A stretch of 64,000 nucleotides of DNA from Anaerolineales bacterium (GCA_021463845.1 JAJTXV010000001.1:1-64000); one strand, 5' to 3'; shown: positions 1 through 8,233, counted from the first letter of the stretch. Numbers and translations: made by a program. The notes: generated by a model not told the origin, from the letters alone.

Positions 1-26
1 GGAAATGGCAAAGAGCAAAGTCCTAT

Positions 27-151
27 TTTTGAGTGTGGCGTTTGGGAGGGGACCCGCCGCCAGGGCGGGGAGGGTGCCCAAACGCTCACTCTCGAAAATT
101 ACTTTCCCGCTTTCTTCGGAAAGCAAGCACCCCCCGATACTAGCAGGGGGG
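27..151. other. Structured leader, candidate replication origin of the mobile element
   Basis: Two inverted-repeat arms at 27-46 and 77-98 (ttttgagtgtggcgtttggg and its imperfect complement) enclose a smaller cccgcc/ggcggg hairpin near 53-70. A separate perfect 6-bp C/G hairpin lies at 130-151. The block sits directly upstream of the Rep_trans-type gene, where rolling-circle replicons often carry the double-strand origin. No nick site can be named from sequence alone, so the origin role is inference. Confidence 0.35.
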
Positions 152-185
152 TGAAAGTTTCAAAATAAAGCAACTAAGGAGGAAA

Positions 186-1139
186 ATGGCAGTATTGTTC
201 CGCGTGCATTGGCTCTCGGTCACGATTTGGGGAGTGAGGGAATATGGCCTCAAAATGTGGCAGGAATGGTTTGAGGGGGTGTTGGGGCCAATGCAGGCAG
301 TAGGACACGGAGGGAGAGGATTTAAGAGCTTATACAAAGCTCTCCTGGAAGCGAAGCTATACGCAGACCCCATCGCCCAGGCAGGAATTGAGGGGAACCC
401 ATATTTTGGTTTGGAACTGCCAGGCTCGGCCTGTGATGCCGTGCCGGACAAGCTGTTGCAGGAATTTATAGTCGTGCTGGAGCGTTGGGAGAAAGCCAGG
501 ATCACCAGGTTGGATTTAGCCTGGGACGGCACGCCCTTCACTCCAGAACAGGTCAAAGAAGCTGTTGAGCTGGAGCAGATGCGCTCCTATCTGCGGCGGG
601 AGAAAATGCTGTACTCCATCTCGCCGTATGAGAAGCGCGAGGATGGCCAGATTGGCACCAGCTCCCTGCGGTTGGGTTCCAGCCAATCCACCCGCATGTT
701 GCGGGTATATGACAAGCACGGGCCGGTGCGCCTCGAAATGCAGACCCGTGCAGAACGGGCAGACATGATCGCCAGAGATGTGCTGGTCAAACTGCCTAGG
801 TTGTGGGTGGATAGGGCCATAGCTCATCTGCGAGATTATGTAGACTTCCTCGAGCAAGAAACGGAGAACTTGCTTCCTTGGTGGCATGCTTTTGTAAATA
901 ACCAAGCCAGGGCGATGAAGACAGTCTCGGATGCGCGCACCATCGAGCTAAATCGAATGTTGGCCTGGGTGGACAACCAGGTTTCCCCAACGCTGAGCGT
1001 GTTGGCCGATGTGGTCGGCAGCCAGGCGATAGAAGCCTTTGTGGTATCTGGCAGAAGAAAGCGCGGCCAGAAGTTCAATGTCTTGTTGGAAGCCAGCGGG
1101 AAGGGAGGGAAAGCACATGGCAGCTCAAAAGAAGACTAA
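186..1139 (+). CDS. Replication initiation factor-like protein (Rep_trans family)
   Basis: The 317-residue protein resembles the Rep_trans / replication initiation factor family found on rolling-circle plasmids, filamentous phages and integrative elements, which nick their origin through a catalytic tyrosine. The recognisable core is ITRLDLAWDGT near residues 100-110, then the SLRLGSSQSTRMLRVYDKHG stretch near 160-180 with a following basic and acidic RLEMQTR segment, typical of this fold. An AGGAGG ribosome site at 177-182 supports this start. It overlaps the next small gene and precedes a serine recombinase, which together suggest an integrative or mobilisable element. The catalytic tyrosine was not assigned. 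A relaxase-like or phage role is possible. Confidence 0.7.
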   Translation: MAVLFRVHWLSVTIWGVREYGLKMWQEWFEGVLGPMQAVGHGGRGFKSLYKALLEAKLYADPIAQAGIEGNPYFGLELPGSACDAVPDKLLQEFIVVLERWEKARITRLDLAWDGTPFTPEQVKEAVELEQMRSYLRREKMLYSISPYEKREDGQIGTSSLRLGSSQSTRMLRVYDKHGPVRLEMQTRAERADMIARDVLVKLPRLWVDRAIAHLRDYVDFLEQETENLLPWWHAFVNNQARAMKTVSDARTIELNRMLAWVDNQVSPTLSVLADVVGSQAIEAFVVSGRRKRGQKFNVLLEASGKGGKAHGSSKED

Positions 1140-1287
1140 ACGCCAACCTCCCAAGCTGGATAAAGCTGCTGTTCAACGGCTACTGGATTTGGCTCGCATC
1201 CTCAAAGAGGTAGCCAGCTCGGAAGACATCGAGCGCATCAAGCGCAGCTTGGCCACCTTGCAGAACCGTGAATCGCTAGTTTCTTGA
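1117..1287 (+). CDS. Small basic/helical protein of the mobile element
   Basis: This is a 56-residue ORF starting at ATG 1117 behind a good AAGGGAGGGA ribosome site and overlapping the end of the Rep gene by 23 bases, which suggests translational coupling. The sequence is lysine-rich at the N terminus (MAAQKKTKRQPPKLDK) and then predicted helical. I recognise no family. The size and position suit an accessory DNA-binding or recombination directionality protein, but nothing in the sequence proves this. Confidence 0.5.
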   Translation: MAAQKKTKRQPPKLDKAAVQRLLDLARILKEVASSEDIERIKRSLATLQNRESLVS

Positions 1288-1318
1288 CTTGCGATTCGAG
1301 GAAGTTTAAAATTTCCCT

Positions 1319-3133
1319 ATGAGCGACATTGCGATTTCTCCAGGCTGGGCCAGCTACCTGCGCGTCAGTGATGAGGACAAGCAAACACCGGAACGCTCGT
1401 TTGCCTTCCAGCGCAAGCACATTCAGGACAGCTTGCTGGCCAGCTCGAACGTCGAATTCAAGCGCGAATACTGTGACATGCTCACCGGCACCAGCCCGAA
1501 CCGCGCCGACTACCAGCAGATGTTGAGCGACGCCCAGGCTGGGAAGTTCTCCCACCTGGGTCTGTATCGGGCAGACCGCTTTGGCCGCAATGCAGTGGAG
1601 GGATTGCAGGCGGCCACCAAGCTGATTAGCTGGGGCATCAAGGTTAGGGTAGCCAACATGCCAACCCTCCAGCCGGAAACGCCGGATGGCTTCTTCATGT
1701 TCCTGCTGCAGATGGGCTTAGCGCAGCGTGAAGTCGATGTGCTGCGTGAACGCACACGGGATGGCATGGAAGCCAAAATGCGCATGGGCGGCTGGCCCAA
1801 CAAGGCTCCGTTTGGCTATGTGAACAGAGAGAAGCTGGTTTCCAGTAACAAGTATGACCGCTGGGTGGAGCAAGACCAGAACAGCATCCAAGCATTGAAG
1901 GATGCTTGGGATTTGCTGCTCACTGGCCGCTACACGCTGGACCAGATATGCGAAGAACTCACCCAGCGCGGCTACACCACCTACAGCGGCCGTCCCTGGG
2001 CATGGAATGACCCTAAAACAGGGCGTAGAGAGTACGCTGCCAACCGGCTGCACAAAATCCTGCACAACCCGTTCTATGCGGGCTGGGTGACCTCAAAGCG
2101 CTTTGGGATTGTGGCCGGAGAAGTTAGAGGCTCTTGGGAGGCGACCATCACTCCCAACCAGTTCCAGAAGGGTCTGGACATTCTCAGAAAGAACGGCTCT
2201 GAGAAATCCTACGAGCGCAAGAACTTTTACCTCCTGCGCGGCCTACTCTGGGCAGAAGTCGATGGTGAACGGTACAAGCTGCACGGCTCCACGCCCAGCG
2301 GGCGTTCACAGAGCTACTCCTACTACATCACCCATGCCAAGCCAGGCGGCACCAGCTTGCACATCCCTTCTAAGCTGGTGGATGGGCAGATGGTGGATTT
2401 ACTCCAGGGCATTGAGATTGACGCTGATTTGATTCCAGAAATCCGCAAGGTCTATGTCCAAGAAGTCCAGCAGTACACCAACCAGGACAGAGACAAGCAG
2501 GTGGCCGACATGCGCCAGCGGCTGGCTCAGCTCAAAGAGGAAGAGGCGCGGCTGGGTCGCTTGCTCATCACAGGCAAGATCACAGAAGCAGCCTATGACC
2601 AGTTGCGCCTGGAATGGCAGGAAAAGCTGCGGAATGTAGAGCTTGGTTTAGCAGAGCTGGAGCGGGATGCCAAGGTTCACCTTGACGATCTGGACTTGGC
2701 AATTGGGCTGCTGAGAGAGCTGGTGGACTACTACTTCTGGCTGGAGGATAAGCAGAAGAGTACCCTGCTTCAAATCCTGTTCAAGCGGTTGATTGTTGAC
2801 GAGAAGGGTCGCCTGGTGGACTATGAGTTTAACTCGCCCTTTGTGTATCTACGCTCCCTGGCTGACCGTTTTGGGCCGCCCTCGGAGCCGTCAAGCGGTT
2901 CGGTACACATCCGCGAAGGGGCATACGCAGCGCCTGGCGGCGCTGCTAGTGGAGTTGCTAGTCCGCTGCGCGGACTAACGCAACTCCAACGCGATGGTTC
3001 GGTACACATCCGCGAGGGGGCATATGCAGCGCCTGGCGGCGCTGCGCTCAGGAGTTGCTACCGAGCTTCGCTCGGTCACGCAACTCCACAATCTAAAAAA
3101 AGCCTGCACATTGTGCAGGCTTCTTTGTTTTAG
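1319..3133 (+). CDS. Large serine recombinase (resolvase/invertase-type integrase) with an aberrant C-terminal tail
   Basis: It catalyses site-specific DNA integration or excision through a serine nucleophile. The N-terminal resolvase domain has YLRVSDEDK with the candidate nucleophile S17 and LYRADRFGRN near residue 83. The recombinase domain starts around GGWPNKAPFGY (about 158-168) and a coiled coil follows near 385-450. The usual zinc ribbon is present only in outline, since its cysteines are missing around residues 305-345. The family-like sequence ends near residue 520 (LVDYEFNSPFVYLRSLADRFG). The remaining ~84 residues come from two DNA repeats with hairpins and from a terminator, and contain the duplicated SVHIREGAYAAPGG. 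The stop codon overlaps that of the convergent permease gene. The native stop was probably lost. Confidence 0.88.
   Translation: MSDIAISPGWASYLRVSDEDKQTPERSFAFQRKHIQDSLLASSNVEFKREYCDMLTGTSPNRADYQQMLSDAQAGKFSHLGLYRADRFGRNAVEGLQAATKLISWGIKVRVANMPTLQPETPDGFFMFLLQMGLAQREVDVLRERTRDGMEAKMRMGGWPNKAPFGYVNREKLVSSNKYDRWVEQDQNSIQALKDAWDLLLTGRYTLDQICEELTQRGYTTYSGRPWAWNDPKTGRREYAANRLHKILHNPFYAGWVTSKRFGIVAGEVRGSWEATITPNQFQKGLDILRKNGSEKSYERKNFYLLRGLLWAEVDGERYKLHGSTPSGRSQSYSYYITHAKPGGTSLHIPSKLVDGQMVDLLQGIEIDADLIPEIRKVYVQEVQQYTNQDRDKQVADMRQRLAQLKEEEARLGRLLITGKITEAAYDQLRLEWQEKLRNVELGLAELERDAKVHLDDLDLAIGLLRELVDYYFWLEDKQKSTLLQILFKRLIVDEKGRLVDYEFNSPFVYLRSLADRFGPPSEPSSGSVHIREGAYAAPGGAASGVASPLRGLTQLQRDGSVHIREGAYAAPGGAALRSCYRASLGHATPQSKKSLHIVQASLF
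2897..3087. repeat. Two tandem ~91-bp repeats, each ending in a 37-nt hairpin
   Basis: Copy 1 (2897-2987) and copy 2 (2996-3087) share ggttcggtacacatccgcga, then an almost identical gcagcgcctggcggcgctgc segment, and end in hairpins at 2951-2987 and 3051-3087. The outer stems (ggagttgc/gcaactcc) are identical. The inner stems differ in sequence but remain paired in both copies. The repeats are read as protein within the recombinase frame, although their structure suggests DNA or RNA selection. Confidence 0.85.
3099..3130. terminator. Bidirectional intrinsic terminator
   Basis: The hairpin gcctgcac/gtgcaggc is flanked by A and T runs. On the minus strand it lies directly after the permease stop codon with a seven-T tail, so it is most naturally the terminator of the metal transporter operon. 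The recombinase frame passes through it. Confidence 0.85.
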
Positions 3134-4242
3134 CGCTTGTCTGCCAGCATTGTGGTTGCCAGCCCGCGGCCGGCCTCCGTCAAGTGCAGGCTGCCATTTT
3201 CAAGCCGCACCAAGCCGCGTTCGTCGGCCCGCTGCACCACGTTGTGCGCAAAGGCCGGCTCCCAGCGCAAGTGATCCTGCAGATGGTCCAGGCGGTTCTC
3301 CACCTCGGCTTCGGGCGTACCCTCATGGTGCAGCAGGTGGATCGCCAGCATAGCTTGCGCAAACTCCCAGCGCTGCCGGCGTTGCCGGGCAGCCACTGCC
3401 AGCAGGCCGCGCTGGGGGGCGAACAGCAGGCACAGCAGGAATAACACGCCGATCATGGTCGCCATCGACCCGGCGATGTTGGCGTCCATCAGGTGCGCCA
3501 TCCAATAGCCGCCCACTGCGCCTGCGGCGCCTAAGCCCACGCTATACAGCAGCATACGCTCCAGCTTATCGGTGAGCAGATAGGCGGCGGCCGCTGGCGC
3601 CACCATGAAGGCCACAACCAGGATCGATCCCACCGCATCGAATGCACCCACAGCGGTGATCGAGACAAGGCCCATCAGCCCGTAATGGATCAAGGCCGGG
3701 GAAAAGCCCAGCGCAGCTGCGAGGCCGGCGTCAAAAGTGGCCAGCTTGAGCTCCTTGTAGAAGGCTGCTATGAAGACCAGGTTGACCAGCGCAATGGCCC
3801 CCATCACCACCAGGGAACGCGGCAGCAGGCTGCCGAACAGCATCAGACGGTCAAAGGGGGCAAAGGCCAGCTCGCCAAGCAGAACCGCATCCGTATCCAA
3901 ATGCACGCCGCGTGCGAAACGCGAGATGAGGATGACCGCGATACTGAACAGGGCAGGGAACACCAAGCCGATCGCCGCATCGTGCTTGACCAGGCGGGTG
4001 CGATTGAGCAGCTCTGTCAGGCTGACGGTTAGCAGACCCATGGCGGCCGCCCCAAACAGCAGCCAGGGGGACTCCAGGTCTCCGGTGGCCAGGAAGCCGA
4101 GCACAATCCCCAGCAGTACAGTGTGGCTGATGGCATCGCTCATCATGGCCATGCCGCGCAAAACCAGAAATACGCCAGGTAAGGCGCAGGCGGCCGCAAC
4201 CACAATGCCGATCAGTTGAATTTCAATTTGTGCACCGCTCAT
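3130..4242 (-). CDS. Metal ABC transporter permease 2 with C-terminal winged-helix-like extension
   Basis: This is an inner-membrane permease of the ABC-3 (ZnuB/MntB/TroD) family, importing Mn, Zn or Fe handed over by the binding protein. About eight or nine hydrophobic segments lie between residues 5 and 280, with the family motif MMSDAISHTVLLG near the N terminus. ATG 4242 was chosen because it has an upstream AAAGGA site and overlaps the previous stop as ATGA. At 370 residues it is about 90 longer than typical. The extra C terminus (AHNVVQRADERGLVRLENG...LTEAGRG) looks like a winged-helix domain of the DtxR type. It is the last gene of the four-gene operon. Confidence 0.88.
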   Translation of the reverse strand: MSGAQIEIQLIGIVVAAACALPGVFLVLRGMAMMSDAISHTVLLGIVLGFLATGDLESPWLLFGAAAMGLLTVSLTELLNRTRLVKHDAAIGLVFPALFSIAVILISRFARGVHLDTDAVLLGELAFAPFDRLMLFGSLLPRSLVVMGAIALVNLVFIAAFYKELKLATFDAGLAAALGFSPALIHYGLMGLVSITAVGAFDAVGSILVVAFMVAPAAAAYLLTDKLERMLLYSVGLGAAGAVGGYWMAHLMDANIAGSMATMIGVLFLLCLLFAPQRGLLAVAARQRRQRWEFAQAMLAIHLLHHEGTPEAEVENRLDHLQDHLRWEPAFAHNVVQRADERGLVRLENGSLHLTEAGRGLATTMLADKR

Positions 4243-5375
4243 GGTTGATCCTTTAGTGCTGGCTGCAAGCGCGCTTGCGCTGCTCGCACGCCTTCGGCGG
4301 TCAGCGACCATGTGTTGCCGCTGTGGGGTGTCGCCAAGCCGCGGCGCTGCAGCTCTTCCAGTGAGCGGCGCACATTGCCAGCGCCGCTCACGGCTTCGAG
4401 GGCGGTGACAGCGTGCGGATGGCTGGGATCATCGTGCTGCGAGCTCATCAGATAGAAGTTCTCCAGCACTGCCTCCGTGCGCAGACGGCCGCGGTTGCGC
4501 CATTGGCGCAAGTAGTTCCACAGCAGGCCGCGGTTAGGAGCCAGGATAAGCGAGATCAGCACGATCACACTGATGCACAGCACGATCACCGGCCCGGTGG
4601 AGAGACCAGTGCCCAGACTGCTGAGCAAGGCTCCGCTTACTCCCGCTATTGCACCAAAGAGCGCCGATAGCAGGGTCATGCGGCCCAGGTGATTGGTCCA
4701 CTGGCGGGCGGCCGCGCCCGGCGCCACCAGCATAGCGCTCATCAGCACCACACCCACGGCCTGTAGGCCGATCACTACAGCCACCACCAACAGGGTAGTG
4801 AGCAGAATGTCGATGCGCGGCATGGGCAGCCCCAAACTTGCGCCAAATTCGCGGTCAAAACTCAGCAGCTTGAACTCCTTCCAAAATACGATCACCAGCA
4901 GCACGGCCAGACCGCCGAAGATGGCCATCGCCATCACATCACGGGTGAGCAGCGTAGCCGCCTGGCCGAAGAGGAAGGTGTTGAGGCCGGCTTGGCGTGC
5001 ATCGGGGTTGCGCTGTAGAAAGGTGAGCAGAAGCAGGCCGAAGCCGAAGAATACCGAAAGCACAATACCCAACACGCTGTCTTCTTTTAGGCGCGTTTGG
5101 CGCGTGATATTGATCAATAGCAGAATGGCCAGAATGCCAGCCGCACCTGCGCCCAGCATCAGCACGATCGGCGATTTGCTCTGGGTAAGCATATAGGCAA
5201 TGGCTACGCCGGGCAGGGCCGCGTGCGAAAGCGCATCGCCCAGCAGACTTTGTTTGCGCAGCACCGCAAAGCTGCCCAACACGCCGCTGACAATACCCAG
5301 GGTGGCTGTGCCCAAGGCTACCGTGCGCACGGTGTGGTCAAACACCAGGCTGTGAAGCAGATCAAGCAGATTCAT
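4239..5375 (-). CDS. Metal ABC transporter permease 1 with C-terminal winged-helix-like extension
   Basis: This ABC-3 family permease is the partner of the following gene. The membrane part carries [13 protein letters not shown] and a hydrophobic pattern matching TroC/ZnuB proteins. The start at 5375 ([10 protein letters not shown]) is preferred over upstream in-frame ATGs because it matches the family N terminus and overlaps the ATPase gene by only 14 bases. The protein is 378 residues, with about 90 beyond the membrane domain. The tail has a helix-wing pattern ([16 protein letters not shown] then [11 protein letters not shown]), similar in layout to the tail of the second permease. Both tails face the cytoplasm if the topology is conventional. 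Whether they bind DNA, metal or the ATPase is unknown. Confidence 0.88.
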   Translation of the reverse strand: MNLLDLLHSLVFDHTVRTVALGTATLGIVSGVLGSFAVLRKQSLLGDALSHAALPGVAIAYMLTQSKSPIVLMLGAGAAGILAILLLINITRQTRLKEDSVLGIVLSVFFGFGLLLLTFLQRNPDARQAGLNTFLFGQAATLLTRDVMAMAIFGGLAVLLVIVFWKEFKLLSFDREFGASLGLPMPRIDILLTTLLVVAVVIGLQAVGVVLMSAMLVAPGAAARQWTNHLGRMTLLSALFGAIAGVSGALLSSLGTGLSTGPVIVLCISVIVLISLILAPNRGLLWNYLRQWRNRGRLRTEAVLENFYLMSSQHDDPSHPHAVTALEAVSGAGNVRRSLEELQRRGLATPHSGNTWSLTAEGVRAAQARLQPALKDQP

Positions 5376-6120
5376 GATCTTGCCGCTTGTTGAGGAAGCC
5401 CACCCGGCCCCCATAGGCACTGCGTAGGTTCTCATCAGTGAAGACTTCATTAACCGGCCCGCTGGCAATGCGGCGCACATTCAACAGCAGCACCCAGTCA
5501 AAGTATTCGGGCACGGTTTGCAGGTCGTGATGCACGGCCAGTACGGTCTTGCCCTGAGCGCGCAGCTCCTTCAGCAAGTCCACAATCGCGCGCTCGGTGG
5601 TGGCGTCGACGCCCTGGAAAGGCTCGTCCATAAAATAAACCTGTGCATCCTGCATCAGGGCGCGTGCCAGAAAGGTGCGCTGTTGCTGGCCGCCAGAGAG
5701 CTGGCTGATCTGGCGGTCAGCGTAATCGGCCATGCCCACCTTCTCCAGCGCACTGAGGGCGGCCTTGCGGTCGGCTGCGCCGGGGCGGCGCAGCCAACCC
5801 AGCTTGCCATAGTTGCCCATCATGACTACATCCAGCACACTGGTGGGGAAGTCCCAGTCCACGCTGCCGCGCTGCGGCACGTAGCCCACCAGGCCGCGCT
5901 GCTGCTGGTATGGCTTGCCGAAGATGGATACATGCCCGGCGGCTGGCGTCAGCAAACCGAGGATGGCTTTGAGCATGGTGGTCTTGCCGGCTCCGTTTGG
6001 GCCGACGATTGCCATTAGCACGCCTTGTGGGACGTCGAGATCGACGTCCCACAAGACGGGCTTTTCCTGATATGCGACTGTAAGGTCAGCTACCTGGACT
6101 GCAAGTTGTTTTGTGTCCAT
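5362..6120 (-). CDS. Metal ABC transporter ATP-binding protein
   Basis: This is the cytoplasmic ATPase that powers the Mn/Zn/Fe importer. The 252-residue sequence has a Walker A motif GPNGAGKT at 40-47, a Q-loop region (VPQR near 81-84), the ABC signature LSGGQ at 141-145, Walker B VYFMDEP at 161-167 and the switch histidine in AVHHDLQ. Its length is typical of ZnuC/MntB/TroB proteins. It lies 6 bases after the binding-protein gene and overlaps the first permease gene, so the four genes are almost certainly one transcript. Confidence 0.93.
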   Translation of the reverse strand: MDTKQLAVQVADLTVAYQEKPVLWDVDLDVPQGVLMAIVGPNGAGKTTMLKAILGLLTPAAGHVSIFGKPYQQQRGLVGYVPQRGSVDWDFPTSVLDVVMMGNYGKLGWLRRPGAADRKAALSALEKVGMADYADRQISQLSGGQQQRTFLARALMQDAQVYFMDEPFQGVDATTERAIVDLLKELRAQGKTVLAVHHDLQTVPEYFDWVLLLNVRRIASGPVNEVFTDENLRSAYGGRVGFLNKRQDHESA

Positions 6121-6126
6121 AGATTC

Positions 6127-7047
6127 TCAATTCCCGCCCAGCAGCGCGCCGACGATGGTGTCAATGTTATGGCGCACCATGCCGAGGTAAGTGCCCTCAG
6201 GCGTGTTGGGTGAGCCCATCGCATCCGAGAACAGCTGGCCGCCGATGGCCACTTCGTGCCCACGGGCGCGTACGGCTTCCTGCAGGGCTTCGACGGTGCG
6301 CACCGGTACTGACGACTCAATGAAAACGGCGGGCACTTGGCGTTCAACGATGGCAGTCGCCAGATCCTGAACATCCGATGTGCTGGCTTCTGATTGGGTG
6401 CTGATACCCTGCAGGCCCATCACTTCAAAACCATACGCGCGTCCGAAGTAATTGAAGGCATCGTGGGCTGTGATCAGTATCCGTTGCTCAGCCGGCAGCC
6501 GCTCTGCTTGCTCCTTCACGTAGGCGTCCAACTCCTGAAGTTCAGCCAGGTACGCTGCAGCGTTGGCCTCAAACGCAGCGGCATTGGCAGGGTCGGCTTC
6601 CATAAGTGTGTCGCGCACCTGTTCAACCACAATGCTCCAAAGTTGAACATCGAACCACACGTGCGGGTCATGTTCGTCAGGATAAATGGGAGAGGCCAGC
6701 AGCTGCTCGGAAGGAATGCTCTCCGCGACAGCCACGACCGTCTTGTATTCGCTGATCTGCTCCATGATGCCAACCATCTGGGCTTCAAGATACAGGCCGT
6801 TGTACAGGATAACGTCGGCATTTTGCAGCGTCGTTACGTCACCCTCAGAGGCTACGTACAAGTGAGGGTCGACGCCGGGACCCATCAGGGGCTGCACATC
6901 GATCAAGTCGCCGCCGATGTTCATGGCCGCATCGCCGATCTGCCCGATGGTAGTAACCACCTGCAGTTTGCCGCTATCCGCGGCCGGGGTGGAACATGCA
7001 CTGAGCAACAAGCTCAGTACCAAGAGGATAAAAGTTTTGTGTTTCAC
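6127..7047 (-). CDS. Metal-binding lipoprotein of ABC importer (cluster A-I, TroA/ZnuA-like)
   Basis: This is an extracytoplasmic receptor for Mn, Zn or Fe. A lipoprotein signal ends in LLSAC with lipidated C18. The four candidate ligands follow the TroA pattern: H62 (GVDPHLY), H129 (DPHVWFD), H195 (TAHDAFNYF) and D275 (LFSDAMG). There is no long His-rich loop as in zinc-specific ZnuA, which leans toward manganese or mixed specificity, though sequence cannot settle this. It is the first gene of the operon, downstream of a strong promoter that carries a DtxR-type palindrome. Confidence 0.92.
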   Translation of the reverse strand: MKHKTFILLVLSLLLSACSTPAADSGKLQVVTTIGQIGDAAMNIGGDLIDVQPLMGPGVDPHLYVASEGDVTTLQNADVILYNGLYLEAQMVGIMEQISEYKTVVAVAESIPSEQLLASPIYPDEHDPHVWFDVQLWSIVVEQVRDTLMEADPANAAAFEANAAAYLAELQELDAYVKEQAERLPAEQRILITAHDAFNYFGRAYGFEVMGLQGISTQSEASTSDVQDLATAIVERQVPAVFIESSVPVRTVEALQEAVRARGHEVAIGGQLFSDAMGSPNTPEGTYLGMVRHNIDTIVGALLGGN

Positions 7048-7061
7048 TATCTCTCCGTAAT

Positions 7062-7104
7062 TTAGGAATGCCTAATTATAAGAGTGGTTTATGCCTAATG
7101 TCAA
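7062..7104 (-). promoter_or_regulatory. Promoter of the metal importer operon with DtxR-type operator
   Basis: On the minus strand TTGACA (7104-7099) and TATAAT (7080-7075) are separated by 18 bases. A perfect palindrome TTAGG-CATT-CCTAA (7075-7062) overlaps the end of the -10, and a further half-site TTAGGCAT lies just after the -35. TTAGG half-sites are characteristic of DtxR/IdeR/MntR-family repressors, so metal-dependent repression is expected. Confidence 0.82.
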
Positions 7105-7120
7105 TACCGAATCTCTAGTA

Positions 7121-7227
7121 TTGACAGGGCTGCAAAAATCGCTTTAGAATGGGAACGCTCCCAATATCTGACGAAATCGAGAGTTGTTTTCCTGTAATTT
7201 TTCCTTGCAAAAGTGGGAACGCTCTCA
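7121..7227 (+). promoter_or_regulatory. lacI promoter with two CebR-like operators
   Basis: TTGACA (7121-7126) and TAGAAT (7145-7150) are 18 bases apart. The perfect palindrome TGGGAACGCTCCCA (7150-7163) begins at the last base of the -10 and a near copy TGGGAACGCTCTCA sits at 7214-7227. The known CebR/CelR operator is TGGGAGCGCTCCCA. The second site lies within the longest possible lacI frame, arguing for a later start codon. Autoregulation is expected. Confidence 0.82.
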
Positions 7228-7240
7228 GAAAGTTGCGGAT

Positions 7241-8233
7241 TTGAGCACGATCGAAGAAATCGCCAAAGAAGCCGGGGTATCCCGCTCAACGGTTTCCCGG
7301 GTCATCAACAATGACCCGAATGTGAATGAGCAGACGCGCGAGCGTGTGCTTGAAGTGGTTAATTCAAACAACTACGTGCCCAATCGTGCAGCCCGCAAAC
7401 TTGCCGGAGGCCGCACCGGTGTCATCGGTCTGGTTATTCCTATCGGCGTTTCCCGCTTGTTCGTTGAACCCTTTTTCCCCATCCTCATTCAAAGCGTTAC
7501 CAATCGTTGTAATCAGGTCAATCGTTCCGTGATGTTTTGGTTGGGGGAGCCGGAATACGAGCGCAGGAGTATTACCCAGATCCTTAGCAATGACCTCCTT
7601 GACGGGGTCATTGTTTCGTCTCTGAAGGATCAAGACCCGATCGTGGCGGCCCTACACCATTCGCAGATCCCTTTTGTGCTCATCGGCCGTTATCGTGATC
7701 TACCGGTCAACTTTGTGGACATTGACAACGAAAAGTGCGCCCAGGTGGCGGTGAACTACCTACTGCAAACCGGGCGTAAGCGCATCGCCACCATCACGGG
7801 CGTGGCCGACACCATGGTGAGCCGCGAGCGCTTGGATGGCTACCGCGCCACCCTGGCCAAGGCTGGCTTTGCGGTCGACAACAACTTGATCGCCGAAGGC
7901 GGCTTTGTGGAAGAAGGCGGCTACGCCGCCATGGCCAAGATCTTCCCCCACAAGCCTGACGCAGTCTTTGCCACCAACGATGCCATGGCGGTGGGCGCCA
8001 TTCGCTTCCTGCGCGAGCAGGGCGTGCGCGTGCCGGAGGATGTAGGCGTGGTGGGCTTCGACGATGCACCCTTTGCCGCCAGCTATAAGCCGGCCCTCAC
8101 CACCATTGCCCAACCGATCGGCGAGCTTGGCCGCCGCGCGGTGGACATGCTGGTGAACGTCATTGAGCAGCAGCCCAATGACGTGATGAACGAGATCTTC
8201 GCCTCAGACTTAATTATCCGGGAATCGGCTTAG
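7241..8233 (+). CDS. LacI-family transcriptional regulator, CebR/CelR-like
   Basis: This is a DNA-binding repressor with a periplasmic-binding-protein-like sugar sensor. The helix-turn-helix is STIEEIAKEAGVSRSTVSRV at the N terminus, followed by the hinge (NRAARKLAGGRTGVIG) and the effector domain with the usual FVDIDNEK and VVGFDDAPFA elements. An ATG at 7184 is in frame, but one operator lies between it and the HTH. The family also normally starts a few residues before the HTH, so TTG 7241 is preferred (330 residues). The ribosome site is weak. It precedes importer and beta-glucosidase genes, and its operators resemble the cellobiose regulator site, so cello-oligosaccharide or beta-glucan control is likely. 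Confidence 0.85.
   Translation: MSTIEEIAKEAGVSRSTVSRVINNDPNVNEQTRERVLEVVNSNNYVPNRAARKLAGGRTGVIGLVIPIGVSRLFVEPFFPILIQSVTNRCNQVNRSVMFWLGEPEYERRSITQILSNDLLDGVIVSSLKDQDPIVAALHHSQIPFVLIGRYRDLPVNFVDIDNEKCAQVAVNYLLQTGRKRIATITGVADTMVSRERLDGYRATLAKAGFAVDNNLIAEGGFVEEGGYAAMAKIFPHKPDAVFATNDAMAVGAIRFLREQGVRVPEDVGVVGFDDAPFAASYKPALTTIAQPIGELGRRAVDMLVNVIEQQPNDVMNEIFASDLIIRESA

Noticed and set aside
140-556. 138-residue ORF on the minus strand opposite the Rep gene
   Set aside because: It overlaps the Rep gene completely, has no ribosome site and no recognisable domain. It is a shadow of the high-GC coding strand.
2951-3087. Integron attC-like sites in the hairpin repeats
   Set aside because: The arms lack the conserved RYYYAAC/GTTRRRY core boxes and no tyrosine integron integrase is present.
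2897-3087. CRISPR array
   Set aside because: There are only two units, no short spacers and no cas genes. The units are structured tandem repeats.
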